A DNA stretch of 64,000 nucleotides from Bacteroidota bacterium (GCA_029572935.1 JAKQHM010000002.1:1-64000), one strand, 5' to 3'; numbered from the stretch's first letter, positions 1 to 10,719 are shown. Made by a program: numbers and translations. Notes: generated by a model from the letters alone, not told the origin.

Positions 1-2106
1 GCCGGTGCGTGGATCGCGAACAGTCACCTGAAGCTGTCTTCCGATGTCCTGACGGCCCACCTGGATGCCAGCAACAGTTGGTCTTCTGTCGATGATGGCT
101 TTGGTTACCCAGTCTCTCACTTCAACAGTGTAGCTGTTGTAACATCTGTAAGGTCCACCTTCCAGAACCATGTCCGGATTGATGGTAGCCCAGCAGCTGT
201 CGTCCAGGCTGATCTGAACCAGGTCGTTACAAGCCAGTGCATTGGTAGGATTGGCATATTCGTTTACGCAAACGTCGAATTCACAACGAGCTACGTTACC
301 CTGAGCATCTGTAGCTGAGTAACACAGTCTGGTACAACCGATCGGGAAGAAACATCCCGGACCATAGAAACGAGCATTTGCATTACATGCAACGATCGGA
401 ACCATATTGCCGGAAGCTTCAGCATAAAGCACGTTTCCGGAGTATCCCCATGAAGAACAATGGAATCCACCTCCGAGGTTTGCACCTCCAACGTTGTCCA
501 GAGCAATACCATTTGGAGCAGTAGTAGCTACGTTCATTCTCACACCGGTTCCATAACCAGCTAAATTGTTACAGCTGTTGAACGGAGGCATGATGAATCC
601 GTGGTTTGCACCCGGAGCACCCGCTACGTAGATACCTCTGATCTCACCAGGCTGGAGGGTCAGGAGACCTCTGGTAGAGGTTTCGATTCTCGTACCTGCG
701 CAAGTGACAGTAGTATCGCTCACAGTAGTGGTAACTACAAATGTATCCATATTGGCAGCAGATGGAGCCACGAAACCGTTTACACGGATCTGGTTAGCTG
801 CAGAAGTAGCACCCAAAGTCCAGAGGGTTTTCGGTGAGGAAGGTCCGTTCGGACAGGATCCGGGACCACCAATGGCACCTGCCCAACCTGTTTTCCAGGA
901 AGTATTTGCTGCAGATTTAAACCAAAACTCGTAACGTCCATCGGTAGAAGGAGTTCCTGTAGAGGACATAAACCAGGCATTCCAACCCTGAATGTTTACA
1001 GGAGCGGCTGACTGGTTCTGGATGTCAAACATGTAACCCCAGGAAATACCAGATACAGAAGAGAAGTTGAGGGAAGTACCACAACCTACGGATCTTTGCT
1101 GAGCACCAAACATGGTACCAGGAACCGGACAGTTGTCCATAGCCATAAAGGCAGGAGCGTCCCAGGAAACTTCGCAGACACCAGGACCTGCATTCAAAGT
1201 CACTACACCTCCTTTAGGACATGCAGGATTGAATACTGGAGGCTCGGTGTCCTGAACGTTGATCGGAAGAACGGCACGAACCAGCTGACAGTTGGAAGCA
1301 ACAGAGCGGAACACCCTGAAATATCTTCCTACCTGAGCAGAGAATGTATCGATACCGGCACCAACGGTCATGTTGCTGTCAATACAGGCAACGAACGGAC
1401 CACCAGCCTCAAAACGGAATACTTCAACTCCCTCTCCGAAGGATGAAGCACCCCATGCAGCTGAAGGTCTGATGAAGTTGTTTCCTGTCTGGTTGAATGA
1501 ACCGATCGGAATGTTAAAGAACTGAGTGTTGTTCTGAGCAGATGTGTAGTTTGGTGTGAGGGCCGTATAAGGACCTGCTGCAGCTGTGGGGCTGATCTGC
1601 AACTGATAAGAAGCTGCAAATGAACCGGCACAGTTGTTGGTAACTGCCAAACGGATCTGAGGAACCAAAGGAATGGTTGTACAAGCACCAGCCGGGATAG
1701 AAGTGGGCGGAGGTGTTGCAGAGACAGGAATACCCGCCATAGTAGTTGTGGAGGCTATACCGCAACCAAAGCAAGTGTTACAACCTTCTGCAAAGGTACA
1801 ACCTGCCGTACTTCTGTCAACAGATGGACCTCTGGTTACCATTTGGATCTGCGCGCAACCGGGGCTGTTGAGAGGTGGCTTGGGAACAGTCACAAGCGCT
1901 CTACAGGACCCTGGTAACAGGCCGATCGTGATTGCAGGCAAAGTGTCATTTGTGTTGACACCGCCCGAGATCGTTTCACCGACAAAGAAGCAGGTTGTGG
2001 ACTGCGGCAAAGTCTGTGAAAACGAAACACCCCAGGAGATGCAACACGCCAAAAGGAGTGCCGATCTCAGGAGTGACATCGGATTAGTTAAACTTTTAAA
2101 TTTCAT
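1..2106 (-). CDS. HYR-type surface protein, C-terminus beyond window
   Basis: The reading frame is open for exactly 702 codons from the ATG at 2106 to the window edge, so the C-terminus is missing. The N-terminus has a Lys/Arg-rich start and a hydrophobic stretch (LLRSALLLACC) ending in SFSQ, a probable signal peptide. About residues 30-280 are rich in Cys, Thr and Pro. From about residue 286 a segment starting DTEPPVFNPACP matches the opening of HYR (hyalin repeat) domains. A later segment with CYSATDAQGNVARCEF has the closing pattern of such a domain. This is typical of very large adhesin-like T9SS cargo in Saprospiraceae, but the sorting domain would lie outside the window. It follows the small secreted gene at 2146-2601 by 39 nt and is probably co-transcribed. 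The exact role is unknown; adhesion or cell-surface scaffolding is inference. Confidence 0.8.
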   Translation of the reverse strand, partial: MKFKSLTNPMSLLRSALLLACCISWGVSFSQTLPQSTTCFFVGETISGGVNTNDTLPAITIGLLPGSCRALVTVPKPPLNSPGCAQIQMVTRGPSVDRSTAGCTFAEGCNTCFGCGIASTTTMAGIPVSATPPPTSIPAGACTTIPLVPQIRLAVTNNCAGSFAASYQLQISPTAAAGPYTALTPNYTSAQNNTQFFNIPIGSFNQTGNNFIRPSAAWGASSFGEGVEVFRFEAGGPFVACIDSNMTVGAGIDTFSAQVGRYFRVFRSVASNCQLVRAVLPINVQDTEPPVFNPACPKGGVVTLNAGPGVCEVSWDAPAFMAMDNCPVPGTMFGAQQRSVGCGTSLNFSSVSGISWGYMFDIQNQSAAPVNIQGWNAWFMSSTGTPSTDGRYEFWFKSAANTSWKTGWAGAIGGPGSCPNGPSSPKTLWTLGATSAANQIRVNGFVAPSAANMDTFVVTTTVSDTTVTCAGTRIETSTRGLLTLQPGEIRGIYVAGAPGANHGFIMPPFNSCNNLAGYGTGVRMNVATTAPNGIALDNVGGANLGGGFHCSSWGYSGNVLYAEASGNMVPIVACNANARFYGPGCFFPIGCTRLCYSATDAQGNVARCEFDVCVNEYANPTNALACNDLVQISLDDSCWATINPDMVLEGGPYRCYNSYTVEVRDWVTKAIIDRRPTVAGIQVGRQDIGRQLQVTVRDPRTG

Positions 2107-2145
2107 GAGATGTATTGAGTTTCAAGTTAGAAAATTGATTCCAGA

Positions 2146-2601
2146 TTAGATTTTGATCTTGTTTACGAGATCCCTGAAATCAGCAGGCCAGTTTCCAGTC
2201 TGAAAACCTTCCAGGTTTACCACCTGCTGAACACCACCTCCTGATCTCGGAGGAGCCAGCATGGGATAAATGGAGGTAACGCACTGCTCAACAGACATGT
2301 CGGGATATCCGAGGTAATCCATTAAAGCTTTCACAGCTTCATACCTGACCATCAGCCTGTCGTAAGCAGGATTGCCTACAGGACGCTTGGTAGGATCAGT
2401 ACCATATAACTTGATAGCATCCAAAGTTGCTTCAAGTTCTTGGTTAACAATGTCCAAGACCTCGGCGCGAGGCTTGAACTGGGGCAAAGGACCGGAAGTT
2501 TGGGCATTGACCTGAATGTCGCTGGAAAACAACATCAGACAGAAGACCCAAAAACCCAATCCCGGAAGAAGTCGAGACAGAATAAATTTCGTCTTTTTCA
2601 T
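2146..2601 (-). CDS. Small secreted protein of unknown function
   Basis: A 151-residue protein with an N-terminal signal peptide: KKTK, then a hydrophobic run to about residue 33, ending in VNAQ. The mature part is about 118 residues, has no cysteine outside the leader, and contains a helical-looking segment (about 45-100) followed by a Pro/Gly-rich linker (LAPPRSGGG). I do not recognise the family. It lies immediately upstream of the large HYR-type gene on the same strand with a 39-nt gap, which suggests one transcript and perhaps a partner role for the surface protein. That role is inference from position only. The start is the only ATG before the signal peptide. Confidence 0.75.
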   Translation of the reverse strand: MKKTKFILSRLLPGLGFWVFCLMLFSSDIQVNAQTSGPLPQFKPRAEVLDIVNQELEATLDAIKLYGTDPTKRPVGNPAYDRLMVRYEAVKALMDYLGYPDMSVEQCVTSIYPMLAPPRSGGGVQQVVNLEGFQTGNWPADFRDLVNKIKI

Positions 2602-3547
2602 GAGATTTAGTTTTGGTTAAATATTTAAGTTTTTAAAATTTTTACAAAATCGGTTTAGACACCCACTTTTGGGTGTTTAGGAATAAATATAACATGCCCT
2701 GTTTTGGGCACACCAAAAAAGAGCAATTTGAGCCTCCTGAACAGTAAGTTCAGAAAGTTCAAAAAAGCATACAAGAGTCAGTAAGTCAATTGTTTAAAAC
2801 AACCAACGTACTAAGCCTTGAAGGCTTTGAGAAAGGAAATGACTGATTTTCTTATGGATTTGCTTCGCCAGAGAAGAATCGAGTCATGAGTTTGGTTAAT
2901 AGGCGCACGTCCGCACCTAATTCGGTCCAAAGATATTTACAGTGACCCATATCAGGACGATATAATTTAAATATTTATTTCTTTTATTCATATATAATTG
3001 AAATACAATTATTTAATTTATTTTTTTTCAAAAAAATCCGTCCTGAATTATTAAAATCCACACCCTGTACTAACAAAGAAATAAATGAACCCCATGTTAA
3101 AACTAAAATCGAAGTATCTTTTAAAAAAATAAGACACATTATTCAAAATACTAATTTTTACTTATTTGAAATAAATTAATATACAGATTCAAAATTGATG
3201 CAATATAAGTAAGACCGCTCCAAAACCAGGCTTTATTATCCGCATTTAAGAAATATCGCACTTGATGAATCCCATGACTAAAACAGCTATAATCTTTAAA
3301 ATCAAATCGATTGAAAACCACACAGTCAATTGATAGACGATTCAATTATAACATCAATTTAGAGCCTGATTGGGAAAGAACTGGAGTCAGAGCTTTTGTT
3401 TTAAATTTTGAAAAGCCGATTAAGTCTGCCCCACTTATAATACATTACTTTTCTACAATCAAGAAGCCCTTGGCCTTTAACCAAAATGGACGCCTACCCT
3501 ATTCAGCTTGGGTGAATTGTGGATACTCTGCGAGATCGGATGTTCTT
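2602..3547. other. AT-rich intergenic region, no recognised gene
   Basis: About 950 nt between the leftward secreted-protein gene and the 3' end of the VCBS lipoprotein gene. It holds two small hairpins near the left side (2655-2710), an odd 15-base palindrome (AAGCCTTGAAGGCTT, 2813-2827), and long A/T runs around 2960-3180. Short open frames occur on both strands (for example 3151-3345 minus), but they have no start context, no family resemblance and a base composition like the surrounding non-coding DNA. I see no tRNA or insertion-sequence end. Confidence 0.5.
2655..2710 (-). promoter_or_regulatory. Two hairpins upstream of secreted protein/HYR genes
   Basis: ACACCCA (2659-2665) and TGGGTGT (2670-2676) form a perfect 7-bp stem with a 4-nt loop, extendable with A-T and G-T pairs. 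TGCCC (2695-2699) and GGGCA (2706-2710) form a second, shorter one. A TATATTTA sequence between them (minus strand, about 2683-2690) is one base from the Bacteroidota -7 box. The region may therefore be the promoter and leader of the two genes starting at 2601 and 2106. Function is inferred. Confidence 0.3.
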
Positions 3548-6500
3548 TTACCTGCCTACGGTAATCAACTGTGCCTTGGCATTGTTGTTGGCCACCAGGA
3601 TCAGGGGCTTACCGGCATAAGTCTTAGATACAAGCGCGATATTCTTGACGTCTCCATCTATGTACAAGCCGCTTGCATCGGGACTGACCTCATCAAACCA
3701 TTTGCTGCTGTTGCCTTTAAGGAACAGCCCCACCCCTGCATCCGCATTGCCTGTTTCGACTTCAGACACCTTGAGGTTTCCACCCAGAACCAGATCTTTG
3801 ATGCCGTCTTTGTCAAAATCCTCATAAAGGATGCCAGTAACCGGAGCGATCTGGGCTCTGTTGGGAAGACGTTTAATTTCAAATGTACCACCCTGGTTCA
3901 CTAAAACCACACTTTCAAATAAATTCGCCTGGTAGTGCAGGGCTCCCTTCAGTAAATCCCCGTATACTTCTTCCAGGGTCGCTTTGCCATATTCATCATA
4001 GGTTTTAAATTTATCCAGGATCATCCCCATTTGCTCGCTGGAGCACTGACGCCCTCTGACCGGGAAGAGGCGTCCGTCATTTTTGTATTGACCCAATATG
4101 ATATCAGATTTTTTGTTTTTGTCAAAATCACCTGCATAGACCTGGAATGGGCGATTCATATTGGTTTTGTACTTATAGTTCAGGCCCAGATTCCCAACAA
4201 TAAAATCAGTATCCTTGTCTCCATCGATGTCTGCTGCAACAATTCTATTCCACCATCCGGTAGTTTGATTGAGCTTCAAAGCATCTGCTTTGTTGATGAG
4301 TTTACCTTGCTCCTGGACGAATGGGGTAATATTCATCCATTCCCCAACCACCATGAGGTCCCATTTTCCATCCTGATTAAGATCCGTCCAGACTGCGTCA
4401 GTCACCATACCTACCTGCGCCAAACCTTCAGACCACCTCGATGTCGCATCGGTAAATACTCCTTTATTGTTTTCCAATAAATAGGACTGACCCGGGAAAG
4501 GATATCTGCCCGGAGAGACTCTTCCGCCAACAAAAAGATCCGTATCTCCATCACCGTCAAAATCTGCAGGTACCACACAGGATCCACTTCCGGAAAGGAC
4601 AGGTAGAGTATTCACTTTTTTAAACTTACCCGTTCCATCGTTTTCATATAACCTGTCCTGATACATGGCCGGATCATCCCATTCATTTCCTCCTGAAACC
4701 ACATATAGATCCAAGTCGCCATCCTCGTCCTTATCAAAAAACAAGGCTCCAAGGTCTTCGTATTTCTTGTCTGCCTCAAAATCAGAAGTACCCTCCAGGG
4801 TCCCAAATAAACCGGTCGGATTCTGGAAATAGATCTGACCAGCCTGACCCGCTGCGCCTCCAATATAAAAGTCTTCAGCACCATCCCCGTCTGCATCTCC
4901 AATAGCTATGGCCGGACCAAACTGAGACATTTTGTGAGGAAGCAAAATTTGACGTTTATGGTAATCGTCATAATCATTCTCATGATGCGTGAATTCAAAA
5001 CCCATCTTTTCTGTCTCATCAGTAAACAAAGCCTTAGTTGAATTTTGCGCATTTCTATCAGATGGTTGGGCGTCTTTGTAATTAAGTTTAATAATCTTAT
5101 CAGCGCTTACATTTTCCAGGACTTGTTGTTTTCCATCAGACCAAATCACCTTCAATTGATCAATCTTTGAAGATTCACCTAAGCCTATGTACAAATCATC
5201 ATCCACTGATGCCTGGTAACCACGGGTGGTCAACAATTCATAAGTCTGCTCTGTGCCAGATGTCTTGATATATACTTTTGCATTGATCTTTCTGGCATAG
5301 ACGGGCGTCTCCAATACTATTTTCAAAAAGTGGTTAGGGCTTCTTTGGATTGCATTATTCTTATACACCAATGCTTTATCGTCGATGTTGTTTACGACTA
5401 GATCGGGATCCCCATCGTTGTCCAGGTCACCATATGCTGCCCCGGAAGAGAAACCTGCAAAATTCAATTGTGCCTCGGCGGACTTATCAATAAAAGTAAG
5501 ATCTCCTTTATTTTCATAGTAAAAATTTGGAATTTTAGTCGCCCCCATAGCCACGTTTTGCTGTCGCAAAAATCTTAGTACAGATTCTGTACTTTCTCCT
5601 TTTTTCGACATTTCATTGGCATGATGGATCATGGGTTTGAAAAAATCCTTATCGAGAAAATCACGGTAATACCCGTTCGAAATAAAGATATCCTTTTTGC
5701 CATCCAGATTAAAATCCGTCAGCAATACAGACCAACTCCAGTCCGTATTGTGAATTCCACTCATTTGTCCGATCTCGCTGAAATTCTTGTGCCCGTTGTT
5801 CAGTTGGAGCATATTCCTCATGTATGAGTAATGATATCCCAGATTGTAATAACGCCAGAATCTTTCGATGTCCATGGATGCCATGTTGACCTTCTCGCGG
5901 TAATTATCCTCTGCCAACATATCCAATACGCAAAAGTCGATCAGTCCATCGTTGTTTATATCTGCGGCATCTATCCCCATCGAACTGTGACTGGTGTGTT
6001 TGACCGCTGTATAGATAATGTTTTGAAATTTGCCATTGCCCAGATTCTCAAAGAAATAATCCGGCTGTTCGTGGTCCACAGAAATGTAAATATCTGGCAA
6101 ACCATCTCCCGTCAAATCCGAAGTGGTAATGCCCAGGGTCCAGCCGTAGGTACGAAGTCCTGATTCATCCGTTATGTCTGTAAACTTACCATTGCCCTCA
6201 TTACGATAAAGATGATTGGAAGTAGCATGAGGTGGATTTTTCCAATTATCGTAATGCAAACCTTCTACTGCCATCCGATCGTTGGGATGGTTTCCTACAA
6301 CCAAATCCAAATCCCCGTCGAGATCCATATCGAAGAAGGAAGCCGTGATGCTGAAAGCATTATCATTAATGCCCATCTCTGCAGCCTTTTCTGTGAAAGT
6401 AAGATCACCGTTGTTCATAAACATCAGGTTCTCCCTACCCTTTGGATTTTCAACCGAAAAAGCCCTGCAGACGTAGATATCCTTATATCCGTTGTCATCC

Positions 6501-6904
6501 AGATCCGCTACGGCGACACCTGTACACCAACCTCCATATTTTGCAATACCTGATTTTTCCGTAATGTCTTCAAATTTAAAATCACCCTTGTTCAAGTACA
6601 ATCTGGTTGGAACCAGATTGCCCGTAAGTAAAATATCTGAGAGTCCATCGCTGTTAACATCCACCAATGCAACGCCCCCTCCGTTAAAAATATTGATATA
6701 TTCCAAAGGATTCGGAAGGTTGGCAGGATCCAATTTGTTTTCAAAATCCACACCGGACTGCTCCGAACCAATTAATTCAAAGGCAGGAAGATCCGGCTTG
6801 ATACCAGAACGGCCGCCGTCTCCGGCGCAAGCAGAAATGAAAATCAGCCCGAAAGCTAAAATTCGCAAATTGAAAACTGATATGATTCGATCCTTCATTT
6901 TCAT
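3548..6904 (-). CDS. VCBS/ASPIC-UnbV repeat lipoprotein (copy 1)
   Basis: A 1,118-residue predicted lipoprotein; the lipobox cysteine sits in FISAC about 25 residues from the start. It contains many FG-GAP/VCBS blades with Ca-binding DxDxDG motifs ([33 protein letters not shown]), folding as beta-propellers. An ASPIC/UnbV segment at about residues 538-600 includes TTRGYQAS and ends in [10 protein letters not shown] second propeller set fills the C-terminal half. The family usually sits on the outer membrane of Bacteroidota, often near SusC/SusD genes, with no established biochemical role. The frame can be read from a GTG at 6913, but the ATG at 6904 is preferred. It is the last gene of a four-gene leftward cluster and lies 46 nt downstream of its paralogue (6951-10286). 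Both copies share the motif RGxQCSSEQ in the C-terminal half. Confidence 0.87.
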   Translation of the reverse strand: MKMKDRIISVFNLRILAFGLIFISACAGDGGRSGIKPDLPAFELIGSEQSGVDFENKLDPANLPNPLEYINIFNGGGVALVDVNSDGLSDILLTGNLVPTRLYLNKGDFKFEDITEKSGIAKYGGWCTGVAVADLDDNGYKDIYVCRAFSVENPKGRENLMFMNNGDLTFTEKAAEMGINDNAFSITASFFDMDLDGDLDLVVGNHPNDRMAVEGLHYDNWKNPPHATSNHLYRNEGNGKFTDITDESGLRTYGWTLGITTSDLTGDGLPDIYISVDHEQPDYFFENLGNGKFQNIIYTAVKHTSHSSMGIDAADINNDGLIDFCVLDMLAEDNYREKVNMASMDIERFWRYYNLGYHYSYMRNMLQLNNGHKNFSEIGQMSGIHNTDWSWSVLLTDFNLDGKKDIFISNGYYRDFLDKDFFKPMIHHANEMSKKGESTESVLRFLRQQNVAMGATKIPNFYYENKGDLTFIDKSAEAQLNFAGFSSGAAYGDLDNDGDPDLVVNNIDDKALVYKNNAIQRSPNHFLKIVLETPVYARKINAKVYIKTSGTEQTYELLTTRGYQASVDDDLYIGLGESSKIDQLKVIWSDGKQQVLENVSADKIIKLNYKDAQPSDRNAQNSTKALFTDETEKMGFEFTHHENDYDDYHKRQILLPHKMSQFGPAIAIGDADGDGAEDFYIGGAAGQAGQIYFQNPTGLFGTLEGTSDFEADKKYEDLGALFFDKDEDGDLDLYVVSGGNEWDDPAMYQDRLYENDGTGKFKKVNTLPVLSGSGSCVVPADFDGDGDTDLFVGGRVSPGRYPFPGQSYLLENNKGVFTDATSRWSEGLAQVGMVTDAVWTDLNQDGKWDLMVVGEWMNITPFVQEQGKLINKADALKLNQTTGWWNRIVAADIDGDKDTDFIVGNLGLNYKYKTNMNRPFQVYAGDFDKNKKSDIILGQYKNDGRLFPVRGRQCSSEQMGMILDKFKTYDEYGKATLEEVYGDLLKGALHYQANLFESVVLVNQGGTFEIKRLPNRAQIAPVTGILYEDFDKDGIKDLVLGGNLKVSEVETGNADAGVGLFLKGNSSKWFDEVSPDASGLYIDGDVKNIALVSKTYAGKPLILVANNNAKAQLITVGR

Positions 6905-6950
6905 ATTTGACACATCGTTGATGATGAACTAATAATTATACTTAATAAAA

Positions 6951-9900
6951 TCAGTATATATTTTGAAAGTAGTACAAAGCATTGTTGTTGTTGGCCACGA
7001 GAATGCCATATTTTCCGTCCACCTTGATTGATTTCAGATCCTTGACATCATATGGTACAAAAAAACCAGATTCCAAAGGTGAAATAGGATAGCTCATGAT
7101 ACCATCTTTTGTTCCTCTGAAAACCATTCCTACACTTGCGTCTGCTCGGGTGGTCTCAATTTCAGAATTGAACATGTTTCCAGCAAAAACAAGGTCCTTG
7201 TTTCCATCCCCGGTAAAATCTTCGCAAACAAAAGACTGAATGGTCGAAAATTGTGCCAGCGGAATAAAAGGAATGGCTTTGAATTTTCCTCCTTCATTTT
7301 GAAAAATCATGCTTTCAAACATGTAGGCTTTGTATTGAAGTCCCTGATCCAGTCCTTCCCCATAGATGTCCTTGACCGTGGCATTGGCAAATGAATTGTA
7401 ATTGGGGAATTTTGATCCGATCTCTGGAACCTGTTCTGATGAACACTGCTTACCACGAACCGGTACCAGGTCGCCTCCATTGTATTTTGCCAGAACGATA
7501 TCAAAGGTCCCGTTCTTGTCATAGTCATCGCAATATACCATAAAGGGTTTGTCCGGACTGGCATGGAACTTATAGTTCAGTCCCAGATTTCCTCCTAACA
7601 GGTCCATGTCGCCATCGTGATCAAAATCAACAGACATAATGGTATTCCACCATCCCTCGGTCTGGGTCAATCCGTACTGATCCGAATTAGATTTAGTCAG
7701 TACACCCTTGTTATTGAGATAAAAAGTAAGTGGCATCCACTCCCCCACCAGAACCAAATCCTGCTGCTGATCGGAATTCAGGTCTATCAGGGCTGCTCCT
7801 GTAACCATGCCTATGCCCTTCAGTTCCGGCGCCTTTTGTTCCGTCACATCGGTAAAGACTCCTGAACCATTGTTTTCAAAATAATAGGATCTCGGCGCAT
7901 AGGGATATTTATCCGGGATCACACGGCCTCCGCGAATGATATCCTGGTCTCCGTCCCCATCAAAATCATAGGCCAAAACCATGGATCCACTGGACTCTGT
8001 GCGGGGAATGGAGCTAATATTTCTTTGAAAAATACCCTTCCCGTTATTCAGATACAACCGGTCCTGATATACCAAATGACCATACTCCATTTCCGTTCCT
8101 CCGGAAACCACGTACAGATCCTTGTCTCCATCTCCGTCCGCATCAAAGAATGCACTTTGCATGTCTTCGTAATCCTTGTCGCGGTCCAATGAATTTTGTT
8201 TCTGCAAAACAAATTTGCCACTGTCTGCCTGGAAATATATCGCACCACTCTTTTTTCTGGGTCCTCCTACGAAAAAGTCCTCCTTGCCATCTCCATTGAC
8301 ATCTGCGACAGAAATAAAAGGACCCAGTCGACTCATTCTTTGAGGAAGCAAAACCTGATTCTTGTAATCGTCAAATAGATTTTCGACGTGATGATATATG
8401 GGATCAATTTTATCCTCTGTGCTTTCAGCGAATATATTTCTCAATTTGGGAGGATTCGGATACCTTTTCTGACCGGTATTGTAATCGACATTCAGGACCT
8501 GGTTGACAGGTACATTGGTGAGTTCTACAAAAGTGAAATCAGGCCATTGAACGGTAATCTTGTCCACTTTCTGGATTTGATCCAAACCAAAATGTGCGAT
8601 GGGCTCACTGGCAGAGAGATATCCCCTTGTGCTGCGCAATTGGACAAACTGAGCTTTTCCTTCATAGTAAATTGTCACTTTGGCACCTTCTCCGGTTGTA
8701 TTCATAGGCGCACCTTTACAGGCAATCCTTAAATAGTTCCTTTCTCCATCAATTTTATTCTCATACAGAAATGCAGGATCATCTACGTTGTTAACCACCA
8801 GATCCAGGTCACCATCGTTGTCCAGATCCCCCAGAGCCGCTCCATTAGAAAAACTCTGATCTTCAATCCCCCAATCCTTCATCATCTTTTTGAAGGTCAG
8901 ATCACCTTGGTTTTTATAAACATAATTGACCAGCTTTACTGAGGGAAGTATGCCTAAAACAGTTTCAACACTATCAATGACGTTATTGTGATCCTTCAGA
9001 TATTTTCTCATTTTGTCGTTGCTGTCCCGGTCGTACACATCCCTCCTGTATCCATTGGTGACATACAGATCCTTGAATCCATCCTGATCGAGGTCAGCCA
9101 GCAAGGCGGCCCAAGACCAATCGGTTTTATCCACACCAGACAACTGGGAAATATCGGAGAAAAACCCGTTCCCATTGTTGAATTGAAGTACATTGTGCAT
9201 GTATTGCATGTGAAAACCCAGGTAAGCCAACTGCTCAAAAAATTCAGGCTGCATATTGGGCATGGTGGTCTTGGATCTTTTGTAATCATCCGGGCGCATC
9301 TCTACGGTAATGATCTCTTCTTTCAGGTCATTGTTGATGTCTCCAAAATCCACTCCCATAGAATAGTAGGGCACATGGTTGGTCAGCTGCTTCACCATGT
9401 TTTTGAATTTTCCATCTCCGTAGTTGATGTACATGTAATCATTCTCGATGAAATCATTTGCAATATAAAGATCCTGAAAGCCATCGCCGTTCAGGTCGCC
9501 CGCGGTGCAACTCAATCCATAACCAAAATTAGGATAAATATCTGCCTGCAGACTGACATCCTCAAAAGTACCATTGCCATTGTTGCGATAAAGTTTATCT
9601 GTGACCAAAGGGTCATAAACCTTATTTTGGATAAAATTTTTCTTTACCGAATCGATGTAATTCTCATCAAGCGCCCAGGTCTCCGGTCTGTTGGTCAGAT
9701 AGAGATCCAAATCCCCATCGTAATCGTAATCAAAAAAACAGGCAGCAATGGAATAACCCGGATCAGCCAGACCATATTTTGCTGCTTCCTCTGTGAAGGT
9801 CATATTTTTCTGGTTAATGTACAGCAGGTTGGAATTGGAATCCGGAATATTCAAGTATCCACCACGGGTTACATATATATCCATGAACCCATCGCAATTG

Positions 9901-10286
9901 ATATCCACGATGGTCACCCCGCTTCTCCATCCGCGATTTTTGGAAATTCCGGCAGACTCCGAAATATCTTCAAATTTCATTCCGCCCTTATTTTTGTAAA
10001 GTCTGTCAGAAACCTGGTTACCCACAAAATATATATCCTGAAGGCCATCGTTGTCAAAATCCGCAATACCCACTCCCGCTCCATTGTAGATGTAGTTGAA
10101 AGTATATATATGTTCCTTTGGTGTCTCTGTGATGATGTTATTGAAGTGTATACCCGAATATTCAGGATCAACTTTTGAGAAAAGTTTGCCTCCAGAATCT
10201 AAACTGGCACTTTTCTTACAGGAGCTAAGTATGGTAAGAGAACAAAGAAAAAAGACAACAAAAAAAACATTATTATTCAAACGCAT
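6951..10286 (-). CDS. VCBS/ASPIC-UnbV repeat lipoprotein (copy 2)
   Basis: An 1,111-residue paralogue of the neighbouring 3548-6904 product, with the same architecture. A lipoprotein signal (LTILSSCKK) is followed by an N-terminal VCBS propeller with repeated DxDxDG loops (DFDNDG, DYDYDGDLD, DLDQDG). An ASPIC/UnbV segment lies at about residues 532-590 (RSTRGYLS). The C-terminal half has more VCBS repeats, the conserved GNLGLNYK stretch, and the RGxQCSSEQ motif. It is predicted to be exposed on the cell surface; carbohydrate or protein binding is the usual guess for the family but is not demonstrated. It starts 25 nt after the stop of the small lipoprotein 10312-10719, which supports one transcript. 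No SusC/SusD pair is present in the window, unlike many loci of this family. Confidence 0.87.
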   Translation of the reverse strand: MRLNNNVFFVVFFLCSLTILSSCKKSASLDSGGKLFSKVDPEYSGIHFNNIITETPKEHIYTFNYIYNGAGVGIADFDNDGLQDIYFVGNQVSDRLYKNKGGMKFEDISESAGISKNRGWRSGVTIVDINCDGFMDIYVTRGGYLNIPDSNSNLLYINQKNMTFTEEAAKYGLADPGYSIAACFFDYDYDGDLDLYLTNRPETWALDENYIDSVKKNFIQNKVYDPLVTDKLYRNNGNGTFEDVSLQADIYPNFGYGLSCTAGDLNGDGFQDLYIANDFIENDYMYINYGDGKFKNMVKQLTNHVPYYSMGVDFGDINNDLKEEIITVEMRPDDYKRSKTTMPNMQPEFFEQLAYLGFHMQYMHNVLQFNNGNGFFSDISQLSGVDKTDWSWAALLADLDQDGFKDLYVTNGYRRDVYDRDSNDKMRKYLKDHNNVIDSVETVLGILPSVKLVNYVYKNQGDLTFKKMMKDWGIEDQSFSNGAALGDLDNDGDLDLVVNNVDDPAFLYENKIDGERNYLRIACKGAPMNTTGEGAKVTIYYEGKAQFVQLRSTRGYLSASEPIAHFGLDQIQKVDKITVQWPDFTFVELTNVPVNQVLNVDYNTGQKRYPNPPKLRNIFAESTEDKIDPIYHHVENLFDDYKNQVLLPQRMSRLGPFISVADVNGDGKEDFFVGGPRKKSGAIYFQADSGKFVLQKQNSLDRDKDYEDMQSAFFDADGDGDKDLYVVSGGTEMEYGHLVYQDRLYLNNGKGIFQRNISSIPRTESSGSMVLAYDFDGDGDQDIIRGGRVIPDKYPYAPRSYYFENNGSGVFTDVTEQKAPELKGIGMVTGAALIDLNSDQQQDLVLVGEWMPLTFYLNNKGVLTKSNSDQYGLTQTEGWWNTIMSVDFDHDGDMDLLGGNLGLNYKFHASPDKPFMVYCDDYDKNGTFDIVLAKYNGGDLVPVRGKQCSSEQVPEIGSKFPNYNSFANATVKDIYGEGLDQGLQYKAYMFESMIFQNEGGKFKAIPFIPLAQFSTIQSFVCEDFTGDGNKDLVFAGNMFNSEIETTRADASVGMVFRGTKDGIMSYPISPLESGFFVPYDVKDLKSIKVDGKYGILVANNNNALYYFQNIY

Positions 10287-10311
10287 CAGATTGAATTTAT
10301 AGGATTTATCA

Positions 10312-10719
10312 TTACATGGATATAAACCTCATCATAGCCATTATGGACCTGATCTCATCACTCATTTCCATAACGACGGCTTCCACGACCACATCATTTT
10401 CATTTACGTACATTTGCATAAATTTGGGTTCCGGACCTTTTGAATAATAATCCTTATCAACCACATTGCCCTTTTCATCCTTACAAACAAAATTAAAATC
10501 GATTTGACCCTTCTGGCCCATTTCCTTCATTTCAATTACACTCAGTTTTCTCAAACCTTTGGGTTGGTAGGCCCCTGGACGCGATGCAACCATAAATCGA
10601 GGATATCGACTAGATACCTCATTGCCTTCATTATTACTTTTTTCAGTAGAATTATCGTTCTTGCATGAAATCATGAAAGAAATAAAAATCAAAGAGAATA
10701 ATATTATTAAATTTTTCAT
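10312..10719 (-). CDS. Small lipoprotein, tandem paralogue B
   Basis: A 135-residue predicted lipoprotein (signal peptide with lipobox MISC at about residue 19, then a Ser/Asn/Glu-rich linker). The mature domain of about 85 residues resembles that of the upstream gene product: both have GxYxPxGLRK, then SVxEM, and later a FMQMY block followed by VxEMxDE/D-type residues. I do not recognise the family. It is the second gene of the 11166-to-3548 cluster, 21 nt after paralogue A and 25 nt before a VCBS lipoprotein. Co-expression with the large surface lipoproteins suggests an accessory outer-membrane role (inference). Confidence 0.75.
   Translation of the reverse strand: MKNLIILFSLIFISFMISCKNDNSTEKSNNEGNEVSSRYPRFMVASRPGAYQPKGLRKLSVIEMKEMGQKGQIDFNFVCKDEKGNVVDKDYYSKGPEPKFMQMYVNENDVVVEAVVMEMSDEIRSIMAMMRFISM

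Noticed and set aside
2813-2827. Palindrome AAGCCTTGAAGGCTT in the intergenic region
   Set aside because: No T-tract and no nearby gene end, so not supported as a terminator or operator.
3151-3345. Minus-strand frame of 64 codons in the AT-rich gap
   Set aside because: No start context, no resemblance to a family; composition like the surrounding non-coding DNA.
3311-3904. Plus-strand frame of 197 codons at the 3' end of the VCBS gene
   Set aside because: Its last two thirds are antisense to the VCBS gene and the first third lies in AT-rich non-coding DNA. No recognisable domain.
6905-6913. GTG start extending VCBS copy 1 by three codons
   Set aside because: Two ATGs follow directly and give a compact lipoprotein signal; the GTG adds nothing.
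8988-10178. Open plus-strand frame of 396 codons opposite the VCBS lipoprotein
   Set aside because: Antisense to repeated GAT/GAC-rich calcium loops, which produce Ile/Val-rich open frames on the other strand; no protein features.
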